From Phytoseiulus persimilis (Eukaryota > Arthropoda > Arachnida > Mesostigmata > Phytoseiidae): 64,000 nt of DNA. Within the stretch, counting starts at the first letter, position 1. Each line of letters opens with the position of its first letter. The position numbers were made by a program, and so were the translations under genes. The stretch is from the NCBI GenBank assembly GCA_037576195.1, contig CM075103.1:30030723-30094722 (forward strand). The letters are read 5' to 3'. This document shows, one piece after another, positions 22,110-32,894 of this stretch. The notes under the pieces were generated by a model. It did not search any database. It was not told the DNA's origin and saw only the letters and a list, made by a program, of their open reading frames with translations.

Positions 22110-24281
22110 TTAGGCCCCTCTTTGTGCTCAGTCATCTTCAGACACCTCGTCGCTATATCGATCTACATCTCACCGAATTCATCACTTCTGCAGTACGATA
22201 GTTTCCCCTCCGACCTCGACGCTACCTTTATCACACTGCCCACCGCCAGATTGGTTATAGCTGGAGATTTCAATGCCCATCATGCATCCTGGAGCAGCTC
22301 GCGCAGCTGTATAAGAGGATCGACCCTCTCCGACTGAATGGCTCAGCACGACCTCCTGCTGGTTAATATCCCGGTAACATTATCCCGGTAACAACGTTCT
22401 CCAGAGGGGACCTACAGGCCTCCCTCGACCACACAATTGCTTCGAGTGGAGCCCTGCATATGATTACCGATAGGCGGGTTCTCCGTCAAGAGGAATCACT
22501 CTCTCATCACTTTCTGATCTCCTTCTCGGTGGGCGTCGACCACTCCCCAGTCCCCTCTTGCGTGCGTACACGGCCCATATCACTCTAGTTCGAGAGTCTC
22601 TCGACGCTCATGCTCCCACGCTCGAAACCTACGACGGGCGGACGGCGTCTAACCTTCTTGACATTGCCTGCCAGAATGCTCCCGGCCTCGCCGCTCAGGA
22701 ACTGGAAGACCTCCCAAGTACTGGCGGCATACAACGGCGGAGCAAAGGTGGTACTGTACATATAGCGGCCCGCTGGTGCTTGACTCGATCACGCTCGAAC
22801 GGCCTCTCCGACGTAGAGCTGCGGGCTTCCCTGCAGGCGAGCAGGAGGGAGCTCTAGAGGACAATCATCACGAGCAAGCTCGCTTGTTGGAGAGCACTCC
22901 TCGACGACGTCAATGAGGGAGATCTACCCTCCCGGAAGGCATCCAGGATCGCCACAGAAAAGAACAAGAAGAAGAGCTCCGAGTTGACTTCCGACCCATA
23001 AACTGCCTGAACACAATCTCGAAGGCAGCGGAGCACCTGGTCAACCGCAAACTGGCGATCGAACTCGAGAGCAGAGAAACTCTGTCACCGAATCAGTTCG
23101 GCTTCCGGTTGGGACGAGCGACCTTGATGGCCGAGAGTAAGGTTCTCGAGGCGGCGAACGCGCAAAGAGGAGTTGACACCAGGCGTCCACGTTGCCTACT
23201 CATCCTTTCGGACGTGAGGAACGCTCTAAGCACCATCAGTTGGGACGCAGTCAATGGCGCAAGGAGGCCGAGATATCCTCATACCTCTGACGAGTTCTGA
23301 GTTCATACCTACGGGACCACGAAGTCATTGGCCATCTTTCTCAACGTAAGCCCCTGCCTTCCTCCATCGATATCAGACTCGACGGGGAACGAATTCCGGT
23401 GACCAGTACGGCCAAGTACCTTGGCGTCATAGTGGACACCGGGCTGTCAGGGAAAGCGCACTTGACATACGCGATGGCGAAGACGACCACGGCAACCAAG
23501 GTACTCACGAGACCCCTCCCCAGAGTCGCTGGTGCAAACGCCTCCAGGTGACGAGTACTGGCCTCTGCTGCCGACAGCGTCAGGTTGTATGCCACACCTT
23601 TCTGGGCCCTTCGGGCTTCGGCTCCGGTAACCTGGGGACTTCTCGACTCAGGACTCAGCGACCAATCTGCGTGGGCATTTCACGGGCGAACCGAATAGCA
23701 TCAACGCTGAGAATACAGGTCCTGGCGGGGCAGATCCCCTACGACCTCCCCTGTCGGGGACGGGCGATCGTTCGGCACGGCACAAAAGATGGAACGAAGT
23801 CCACCCACCGAACCAAGGAGCTTTGACTCGCCGCTGCGTCCCGAACATCGAGGAGTGGATCAGTAGGAGCCACGGCTCTCTTACATACCCCCTCGCACAG
23901 GTGCTCATCGGCCACGGGTCCTTCGGCGCATACCTGGCCCGGATCAAAAAACTTCCGTCACCAGACTGTCTCCTCTGCAGCTCAGGCGCGAAAGTCACAG
24001 CGCGACACGCACTCGAGAATCGCCCGGAAACAGAGCTCTCCAGGCTGGAGTAACGCCGGATCTCGACTCATGGTTCTCGGCCGGTGTACGGGCCGACGCT
24101 GGTGAGCTCCATGCTCAAGGGACGTGAGGAGTGTCGAGCAGTCGCAATGCTTGCTGCCGATTTGATTTCGTACAAAGTTCGAAACCTCAAGCCTCATATT
24201 GACCGCTACCTAGCGGCTCGACAGCATGCGCCAGCCCAGCCCACAGTCATGAGCTCCGCGACCCCGGTCTGCGATCGATAG
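22110..24281 (+). mobile_element. R1-type LINE, degenerate but nearly full breadth
   Basis: An endonuclease-domain remnant (LVIAGDFNAHHASW) lies near 22250-22290. Reverse-transcriptase blocks follow: NQFGFRLGRAT near 23090 and the R1-type VRNALSTISWDAV near 23215-23253. KYLGVIVDTGL comes at 23417-23449, and the C-terminal region carries LIGHGSFGAYLARIK with a Cys-rich tail (CLLCSSG) near 23905-23990. This order is that of an R1-clade LINE ORF2. The frame is interrupted many times and no ORF1 was identified. The 3' end is near 24281 or slightly beyond. Confidence 0.8.
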
Positions 24282-24689
24282 AAAGGCCAAGAAGGGGACC
24301 CGAAGTAATCCCCACCGTGGGACGTGCCGGGTTGCCTTTCTGCTCGCACGGCCAATAGAGGAGCAGGGTTTGAGAGGGGATTGGCTCCCCCTCGAGGAGT
24401 TTGAGTTCTACACTATCACGAGTCGAGCTTGGATAAGCATTTCCGCTCCACTGGTGGTGTGCGTGAACGAATTCCTCCCACTTCTCGCCAAAAAAAAGGA
24501 GGTTGTTCCGAGGTCGACCTGACCAAACGTTTTGGTTTCTAAGGAGGTGAATGCGGAGTCTATCGGACCATAGCAACATGTACCAATCAGCCATATGAGG
24601 AGATTGTTTTGGAAATGATGCTGACCCAATGAAGAGAGAGGGAAGGGCCTCGATGCCACGGACCGCAGTCCAACCGCGCGAAGCGCGGC
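24282..24689. other. Spacer or LINE 3' UTR
   Basis: No gene. One divergent unit of the ~48-bp repeat lies at about 24505-24570 (GACCTGACCAAACGTTTTGG). Confidence 0.4.
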
Positions 24690-25357
24690 TGACTCCAGAC
24701 GAATAACAGCTCGGAAGAGTCGCGAGAACCAAAGTTTTCCTTCCGAACCAAGAGCCGTTCGCCGCGATGACTTTCTCCAGTCTGCTGCTGGGGCCGAGAT
24801 GTCGGCGCGTTTTCAGGCGGGGACATGAGATGAGCGCCCAGTGACTTTTGAGGTAAGAGAAAGAAGTTATCGGATCCACCAGGTCACTTCGTTTCCGGGT
24901 AGTTTGGCTTGAAATAAGAAGCTTTCGCCATCACTGAAATTTCCGAAATTGGCTTCTCTGAGGAGTCACGAGCGGTTCTCCACGGGAGAGGTCGGCAGGG
25001 GGCCTGGAGGGCTCAGTTCAGGGGGTATCTTGTATTGGATACCGTTCCTCCGATTCGCGACCGATCTGAGCGTTCTGTAGCTGGAATCAAGGGGAATCTT
25101 CTCGTTTTTTAATTTTCGAAATCGATTGAGAATTGGCGATTCCCTGATAGGTCCTTTCGGGGGTCATGGATTACATTGAGGAAAACTTCGAAGAGCTCTA
25201 GGAAACGCAACACCGATCTGATTCTGAGAAACAAAAATGCGATGCGCCTCTTCAAGAGCTCTCGATCAGAAAAAAAATCCCAGATCGGAAAAAAAATTGA
25301 CCGAAATACAGCTCAAAACACGGAGGCCTAGAGAATGTTGCAGCTCAGAAAACACAT
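24690..25357. mobile_element. Foldback family A, partial copy 1
   Basis: This copy aligns with the centre and right arm of the complete copy at 48500-49758. Shared blocks include GATGACTTTCTCCA, CGGTTCTCCACGGGAGAGGT (near 24973) and the terminal ATGTTGCAGCTCAGA (25336-25350). The left arm is absent and the right tip has decayed. No coding capacity. Confidence 0.75.
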
Positions 25358-25930
25358 GTTGTGTGGCGGTCATCGTAAGTCGGGAATTTTCTTGCTCTCT
25401 GTTCTTTTGCTCATGAATCGGTAAAAAATTATCCGATTCTGGACTTCTTTTTTTTGCATTCGATAGCCGGATGGATGACGCATCTTTTTTCCTCGACTCT
25501 CGTGGATCGGTAGAAAACTGAATTTCGCAGATCGGCTCATTGTGCGGTCATCATCCAATCAGAGTATTCCTCCGCAAGCGGTCATCAGCGATGTGCGGCT
25601 ATCATCCGACTAAAAGCCGCACACCCCAAACCTTCATCGTTCGTTAGATTCGGATGCCGCATAGAATTTACGTTCTGCGCACCGCTCCGAGCCAGAGATT
25701 TAGACCAGAGGTTATGAAAACCAGCAGAATGAACTATCAAACTGGAGTTGATGATGTAAACAAGCCTGTAGGGATGGGAGATTTCGCTTTTGTATACAGA
25801 AAATGAGCCTTGTGAGTCATGTTTACTGTTTTCGGGTCCGGTTATTATTGGAGTAAGTATTGGAATCCTCGGTTGCGCGGTTACCATTCGGTCATCATCC
25901 ACGGAACATAAGTAGGCATATATATATATG
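25358..25930. other. Unassigned AT-richer spacer
   Basis: No gene seen. GGTCATCATCC recurs at about 25547, 25598 (as GGCTATCATCC) and 25892, suggesting an old dispersed motif. Confidence 0.35.
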
Positions 25931-25932
25931 TA

Positions 25933-27165
25933 CAGGGTGTGTCCTCTAAGCTGCAACATGTTCGTGGCCTTCTTGTTTTGAGCTGTATTTCGGCCAAATT
26001 TCATCCGATCTGGGATTTTTTTTTTGATCGGAAGCTCTTGAAGCGATGCATCTCTTCGCATTTTTATTTTTGAGGACGAGATCGGTGTCACGTTTTCCAG
26101 AGCTTGTCGAAGTTTTCCTCAATTCAATCCATGGCCCCTACAAGAACCTACCAGGGAATCGCCGATTCTCAACCAATTCCGGAAAATAAAAAACGGAAAG
26201 ATTCCACTCGATTCCACTCGATCCCAGCTACAAAACGCGCAGATCGGTTGCGAACCGGAGGAACGATATTCAATACGAGATACCCCTAAATTGAGCCCTC
26301 CAGACCCCCTGCCGACCTCTCCCGTGGAGAACCGCCCTTAACATCTCAGGGAAGCCGATTTCGGAAATTTCGTTGATGGCGAAAGTTTCTCATTTCGAGC
26401 CAAACTATCCGGGAACGAACCAACCGGCTCGATCTGATAACTTTTTTTCTCACCTCTCGAGTCACCGAGCGCTCATCCCATGTCCCTCACTGAGAACGCG
26501 CCGACAACTCGGCAGGGGTCAGGACGGCTTTGATGAGTAACAGCTCGGAAGAGGCGCATGGAATCAAAGTTTTCCTAATCGAACCAAAAGCCGTTTGCTG
26601 CGATGACTTTCTCCAACCCGCTGCGGAGGGCGCCTTGTCGGCGCGTTTTCAGTCAGGGACATAAGATGAGCGCCCAGTGGATTTTGAGGTGAAAAAAAAG
26701 TTATCGGATCGACCCGTTTACTTCGTTTTCAGGTAGTTTGGCTCGAAATAAGAAACTTTTGCGATCAGTGGAATTTTCGAAATCGGCTTCCTTGAGAAGT
26801 TACGGGCGGTTCTCCACGGGAGAGGTCGGCAGGGGGTCTGGAGGGCTCAATTTAGGGGTATCTCATACTGAGTACCGTTCCTCCGATTCGCAACCGATCT
26901 GCGCGCTCTCGCAAGCGTTTTGTAGCTTGGATCGAGAGGGATCTTTCCGTTCTTCATTTTCCGAAATTGGTTGAGAATCGGCGATTCCCTGGTAGGTTCT
27001 CGTAGGAGCCATGGATTGAATTGAGGAAAACTTCGACAAGCTCTGGAAAACGTGACACTGATCTGGTTCTCTAAAATAAAAATGATGCGATAATAGGGAG
27101 GATAAGATGCGTCTTTTCAAGAGCTTCCGATCAAAACAAAAAATTCCCAGATCGGATGAAACTGG
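25933..27165. mobile_element. Foldback family A, copy 2 (right tip lost)
   Basis: It starts with CAGGGTGTGTCCTCTAAGCT preceded by TA. The left half (to about 26560) and right half (from about 26690) are reverse complements of each other over ~500 bases, for example GAACCGCCC at 26328 against GGGCGGTTC at 26806. Copy 3 ends in the mirror image of the start; here sequence similarity stops near 27165, so the right tip is missing. Frames within it are shadows. Confidence 0.82.
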
Positions 27166-29069
27166 TGAAATTCTTCGGAAACTGTCGGTAGGGTACGATG
27201 CGATGTCCCTCCGCTACTGGTTCTTGATTTTCCCGTCTGAATCGGCCGAAAGACGTCGCGAACGTTCTCCGAAGTCGCCGCCTGAATGCGTACTATCAGG
27301 AATCCTGGGACGCTGACTCTTCCGTGCTGGTGTGGGATCTTCCCAATTCGCTGCCACCATGTGATGCCACAGTTTGGACTTATACTACAAGAGGGAATAC
27401 TCTGGTCTGGATCTGGAATCCTCCTGTAGACGCCGTCGTGGCCGCTCTCTCGTGCTCGGTGCGTTGTCTGTCAAACGCTGTGAGACACCTGACTGCCGAC
27501 CGGCTGTCGGCTGCCCACCGGCATCGCCTCTGCCGGCGCATTCGCGGTGGGCCTACCGCACGGAGGGGAGCAGCACGACGCGTACAGTCGAGGATGCTCT
27601 TTATTTGGTATTATCAATGCACAATAAGCACTCTGTCGAGTGCGTGACAGAAGTATTGTGTCGACTACGGTCGAAGTCAATGGAGTTCGGGATCGTGATG
27701 AGGGAAAGGTCTCCATGAAACGGAATGAAGGTATGCACTCCAATTGACGGAGCTGCTAGATGGGTTGTATTGATCGTCAAGTATCTTGCGAAATAGGTCG
27801 TGATTGGTTCGAATGCAACTCTTCCTCTGTTCTCACGATCACTGGTATTACGGGTTGCATCCCACCGCAGTGAAAGGGATCGAGGAATCAAGTGGGATAA
27901 GCTCCACTCAGCCCGCGTCGGTTCCTTCATCGAATATCCTTTTGAAGTTCATCGATTCATCACAGGTGATTGACTCCCCTTCCGCTAACCACGCTCACTT
28001 CTGCGATAGCTGATCAACCAGAGCTCCTTCCTTTGAAAAGGTAGAATCGAAAATGCCGGCCCGGGTGCCGCCTGGAACGGGCCGCACCTCCCCCCCGCTA
28101 GCTACGCCACTGGTCTGATGTCTCGGACGCTGTGTCCCGTGTGCAATGAGCCCGCCTTGGCTCGAGAAACACGACTGTCATGGAAGGGGCGACCCGGCTA
28201 TCTTCTGCTAGACTAATAATTCCCGACAAACACACGACTTGGCTTTCCTTTGCCCTGTCCATCCGGTTCTTCTCCTAACATCTCGAGTTGGCTAATATGA
28301 AAGGACAGAAGCTCTCACCTGGCTAGAGAATCGATAACTTTCGCAAGCGAGCGCTGGAATCTGGCGAAATTCCAATGGCATCGCCGAGGATTCTGAGCGT
28401 CCGTTGCTCATTTGTCAAGAAAATTGTCTCGCTTCCAGTGCAGAGTGGGCGAAGCGTTCCAGGTTGTACATCGCCGATGCTAGCTGGAGGCGACAATCGC
28501 TTTCACTAGATGGGTTAAACCATCGAGACTCATGGCGTCGCGTCCAAAGTCTCGGTGTAGGTATTCTACAGAAGAGATCGGGAAAATACCACCGCGTCGA
28601 TTTAGTACGTAAGTTAGTTTAGAACGTAGTTTAGAATAGAGAGAGTAGTTTAGAACGGAATTACACACGGGTATCATTTAGCTGGCGTAGGCAACGTAGA
28701 TCTCGACAGATCTTCCCCTTGTTCGTTTCCAAAACGCCATGGCTCCACACGTGATGAGAACCTCAGCCGTCTCTCCAGGCTCACTGATTTGCGAGATAGT
28801 CGGTATTCGGCGCACCGACCTCTTGCCTATCCGATTCCAAATCGTGCGCTCACAGCTTTCACGAGAGTAAGGAAAATGATTTTTTCGGGATCAACGAAAA
28901 TGAAGCTATCGCTGTTTGGAGTCGAGCGCGTCAATTGCGGTTATTCATTTCAAATGAGCGACCCAACCAAATATCGCACACAGTTGGAATTATTTCTGAT
29001 GCCGCAAGAAAATTGCAGCGCAGTGTTGGTCTCCATCGACTGGTTTCCATACGATATTGTGGAGTCCCA
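27166..29069. other. Spacer without recognised gene
   Basis: No family was recognised. AGTTTAGAACG recurs three times at 28616-28660 as a short local repeat. A GC-rich stretch near 28050-28115 resembles non-coding transposon sequence. Frames up to 114 codons overlap on both strands. Confidence 0.4.
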
Positions 29070-32040
29070 GTGCAACTCGTCGGTCCTCACTGCCCTCGCG
29101 GGAGCCGAGGTTTTCGTCTTCCGGCAGGATGTTTCTCTTTCTCTCATCTATCGGATGAAGCTCTGATTCCGGTGAGCTCGATCATGCATGTTGCATGAGA
29201 TTGTGATGAAACGAAGCAAAAGCCGCTGCGGTCTGCGATAAATGTGGGGAGCTCTCAACTCAGTACCCATCTCGACCACCCTTCGTGCACCGCTGAGAAA
29301 GTTCGGGGTCCGCACATTCCTGCGGCTCAGAGGCTCCGCTATCTACTTCTCGCTCCAACTGTCCAACCACGTTCGAACCATAGCGATGTACCTGAACTTC
29401 GATGCTATTGGGTGCCGATTGATAGCGCTGCTTCATGTTGGAATCACATAACCAGCATATGTGGATGACGATGAACGCCCTCACTCATTGATTTGATTTT
29501 ATTGGACCTTACATATGCACATATGTTCCCTTTCATTTCAGGGGTGAATAGTATTGCGTTGAGAGATCATATTTCGTTGTTCTCCCATCGCCTTAGGATA
29601 TCCATCGTCCTTCTCAGGTTCCTCGCTGTTGAATCAGCTTTCAGTCCTAGTCGGTACGGGAATTACGACTGCGAGTGCTTTCCTTCCTCGCAGTCCAGAA
29701 CGACATTGGTTTGTTTAGTGTATTTCTGGTCAGACGGAGATCCTCAAGGTCATACTGGGTTTTCGAACTTCTGAGTATCTCCATGGCCTTCTCTTTTGTG
29801 TTTGTCATCGCAGTTGCCGTGAGTACCATTCTGGGCCACCTGGATGGATCCATCTGTTTCACTCTCTCGAGATACATGATTTTGCTGACCTCAATCTGTC
29901 TGACTTCACTGAGGTTTCTCAGCCTTCTGGGCATGGTGATCACTCCATTGCAGTAGGTCAGTTGTGGTATTGCGGTGGGATTCCAAAGATTTTTGGATAC
30001 TTCGAACCTGTTGAAGATCCAAGGAGTTCTCGCATTGAGTCTTTTGATCTTTGGCCTTATCCGTCAGCTTATTCCAGTGTTGGGGTAAGTAATCTTTTTC
30101 GGCCGCTATTTCGATCCCCAACCACTAATAGGATTCGACCATAGGAATTGACTTCCATGGTGTCTAAAGGTCTCGATTTTGATCAGGATCTGACGAGGAT
30201 GGTCGAAATACCATCACTCCGCTCTTCAGAGGGTTAAATCTGATTGACCTCTAGTCTCCAAATTTGGATGTCACCTCTGGAAGAGTTCTCAAATCCGTTG
30301 TGTTGCTCGTCATGAGGAGCGAATCGTCCGCGAACAACAAACCAGGAATCGTGATGTACTTTTCCTCCCTCACATCCCAGAAGTTTCCTTTTCTCGCAAA
30401 TCTGAATGCAGCCCTCGTCTTGAGGAGCTTCTTCCTAATCTGCGATGTACAGGCTAAAGAGGATAGGTGACATAGGATATCCTTGACGAAGCCCGACCGT
30501 TACGGTTACTTCCTCGGAGGTATCATTCCCCTGTTTTATGAAGATGAAGGTCTCTTCGTACAGGTGCCGGATGAGCTCAATTAGTGCCAAGCACATCCCC
30601 CTTCTCTCTCGGGTTTGTCATAGCTTTGGCCGATCGATTCGATCGTATGCTTTGGTGGCATCGAGAAATGCGTATATTAGATCCTTCTTCTGGTCTCTCG
30701 CACTTCCTATCGCTGATGTCAAGATGAACATGTCATCCTCAGCTCATTCTCAATATAAATCTTCGAAAAGACTGCAATCGTTGCCTTGCCATTCTCGTGT
30801 ACAAGTACTTGTAGAACGCATGTTGTTACGGGTTCTTTGATCCATTTCATTCACAGTTCTCCGTCGGGACGCTCATGCTCCTTGATGTGCAGTATTTATC
30901 CACGCATGGCCCTATATCCTACCATATGTTCAGGGCTGACAAATGACGAGATGTTCCGAAGACCACGACGAGACTTCAACAGGTCGAGACCGTGATCGGT
31001 TCAACCAGCTTAATGAGGAGACCCTTCCAGAAATTGCATCCCATATTTGCTTCATTCCTTGGATATTGAACCTTCCCGGCCGACCGTGGTTCGGACGATT
31101 GAGACAAGAGTTTCATGCGCGTGACCTTGATACTCGAGCTTTCCTCTCAGTTCCCTTCACAATGCTTGCAGCGTTTTTCTGCAATTTTCGGAGCATTGCG
31201 ACAAGCCGGAGTTTTCGTCTTTCGGTAGGATGTTTCCCTTTCATCCACCTCTCGAGTGAACCTCCGATACAGGGGGAATGCAATCGAACCGATCATGCCT
31301 GTTCGATGGGATCGTGATAAAGCAAAGCAAAAGCCTCTGCGGTGTGCGATAAATGTGGGGAGCTCCTCAAGAATGGGGAGAGCTGACTGCCGAAGACCTA
31401 TCTCGCCCACTCTTCGTAGACCGCTGAGAACGATTCGGGGTCCGCACATTGCAGCGCTTCAGAGGCTCCGCTATCTTCTTCCAATTCTAACTGTCTTCTC
31501 ACGTTCGAATCAGTGCGATGTACCTGCATTTCGATGCTGCTGGGCGCGGATCATTCGGGATGCTTCATGATTGAATCACATAACCAGCATCTGTCGGTGA
31601 TGATGAACGCACTCACTCATTCTCAATTCAAATCTTCGAAAAGGCTGCAGCCGTTGCCTCGACATTCTCGCGGACTAATTCTCGTAGAGTTCATACACAG
31701 TTCTTCGTCGAGTCCCTCATGCTTCTTGATGTGCAGTATTGATCCACGGATGGCCCTGTATTCCTATAATCAGGGCTGACAGATAACGAGATATTATCAA
31801 GACCACTAGAAGACTCCGTTACCGATTCAACCAGCAAGCAGCAGCGAAGAAACACTCCCAGGAATTGCATCTCATATTTGCTTCATCCCTTGGAAACCAA
31901 ATCCTCCCGGCGGACCGTCCTTCGGACGATGGAAACGGGGCTTTATGCGCGTGACCTTTATACTCAAGCATCCTCCTTCGTTCCCATCACAATGCTTGCA
32001 CCGGGTTTCTGCTATTTTCGGAGTATTGCGACAAGCTAGA
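29070..32040. repeat. Tandem array of ~840-bp units, first unit split by a LINE
   Basis: The segment 31118-31820 is repeated upstream as 29085-29492 plus 30738-30980, and downstream as a partial third copy at about 31820-32040. Matching landmarks include GATAAATGTGGGGAGCTC (29238 and 31347), GAATCACATAACCAGCAT, CTTGATGTGCAGTATT (30881 and 31727) and CACAATGCTTGCA (31158 and 31988). The unit length, from landmarks in adjacent copies, is about 840 bases. No protein family is recognised in the unit. Confidence 0.8.
29493..30737 (-). mobile_element. 5'-truncated LINE inserted in the tandem array
   Basis: The minus strand encodes reverse-transcriptase motifs, LDATKAYDRIDR near 30670-30635 and GLRQGYPMSPILFSLYIAD near 30500-30445, followed by a C-terminal region. 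The 3' end lies at the left (29493), with the hairpin CATATGTGCATATG (29514-29527) and an AAATC-type tail. Comparison with the uninterrupted second array unit places the insertion precisely, with CTCATT at both ends as a short target duplication. It resembles CR1/L2-like LINEs but the clade is uncertain. The frame is broken. Confidence 0.78.
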
Positions 32041-32894
32041 ACGGCGGGCGGAAAAATTCTTGATTGCGATACGTTGGACTTCAAGCGGCCCCACGATGCC
32101 TGAACTCCCGTTCCGAAACATTGCTCACGCTGGGGATGTTCCCCCAGTTTCCCAGATATCAGGCGAGGTCGTAGTCGGGAGTGACCCTTCATGCTTTCGA
32201 GGTGGCTGATCACGATTCAGATGCTTGTCTCCCCATTCATGTACGTTTTCATGCCTCGAGTGGGCTGCAGTCATGATTATGATGACAGGTTGATAATCCA
32301 TGGATGATTGGGACCATCACTTTCAGCTTTTGCGGAGTGGGTCACCTTACCCGTCATCCCAGGTGAACAACGAGTCCCGCTTGTAGGAAGACGACTCGGG
32401 CAGTGTCAACGTCGGGTATCTCTCTCGCCTTGTCACTTTGCCTAATCCGTGGTCATATTCATGATCGTGGCGGCGAAGTTATTTCGCGTATTATCACGTA
32501 TTCGATGACACGAAACGTTCGCTGCGGGTTCCTGAGTTTTTGACTTTTCTCGGGAGGATCTCTCTGATGATGATCGCTCTAGGTTCCTTTGTAGTGGACT
32601 TCAGCGGCCTATCGGCGTCCAGAACGGGGCTACCGATTCCAGGTTTCGGCCGGAATAAGATTGTCAGAGAGTTACGCCTGAAAAAAAAATCCGAATGCAG
32701 AACATGGAATTCTTCCCTTTGGTCCTTGAAAGGACATGGACCACTCCGTTCCGAGTCGGCAATGATCGAGATGGGAGAATCCTCCTCAGAAATCGGGTAT
32801 GCGCCGTGAACGCGCAGAGCTCTGAGACTCCTCACCTGAGGGCGTGTCTGGGCGCACTCTCACCCATCCCAGACCGGTGGCAGCTCGGATAAAA
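32041..32894. other. Region upstream of the nuclear receptor gene
   Basis: Frames of 89 codons (plus) and 113 codons (minus) overlap at 32494-32835 without recognisable domains. It presumably holds the 5' UTR and promoter of the receptor. No TATA box or binding site could be assigned with confidence. Confidence 0.35.
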
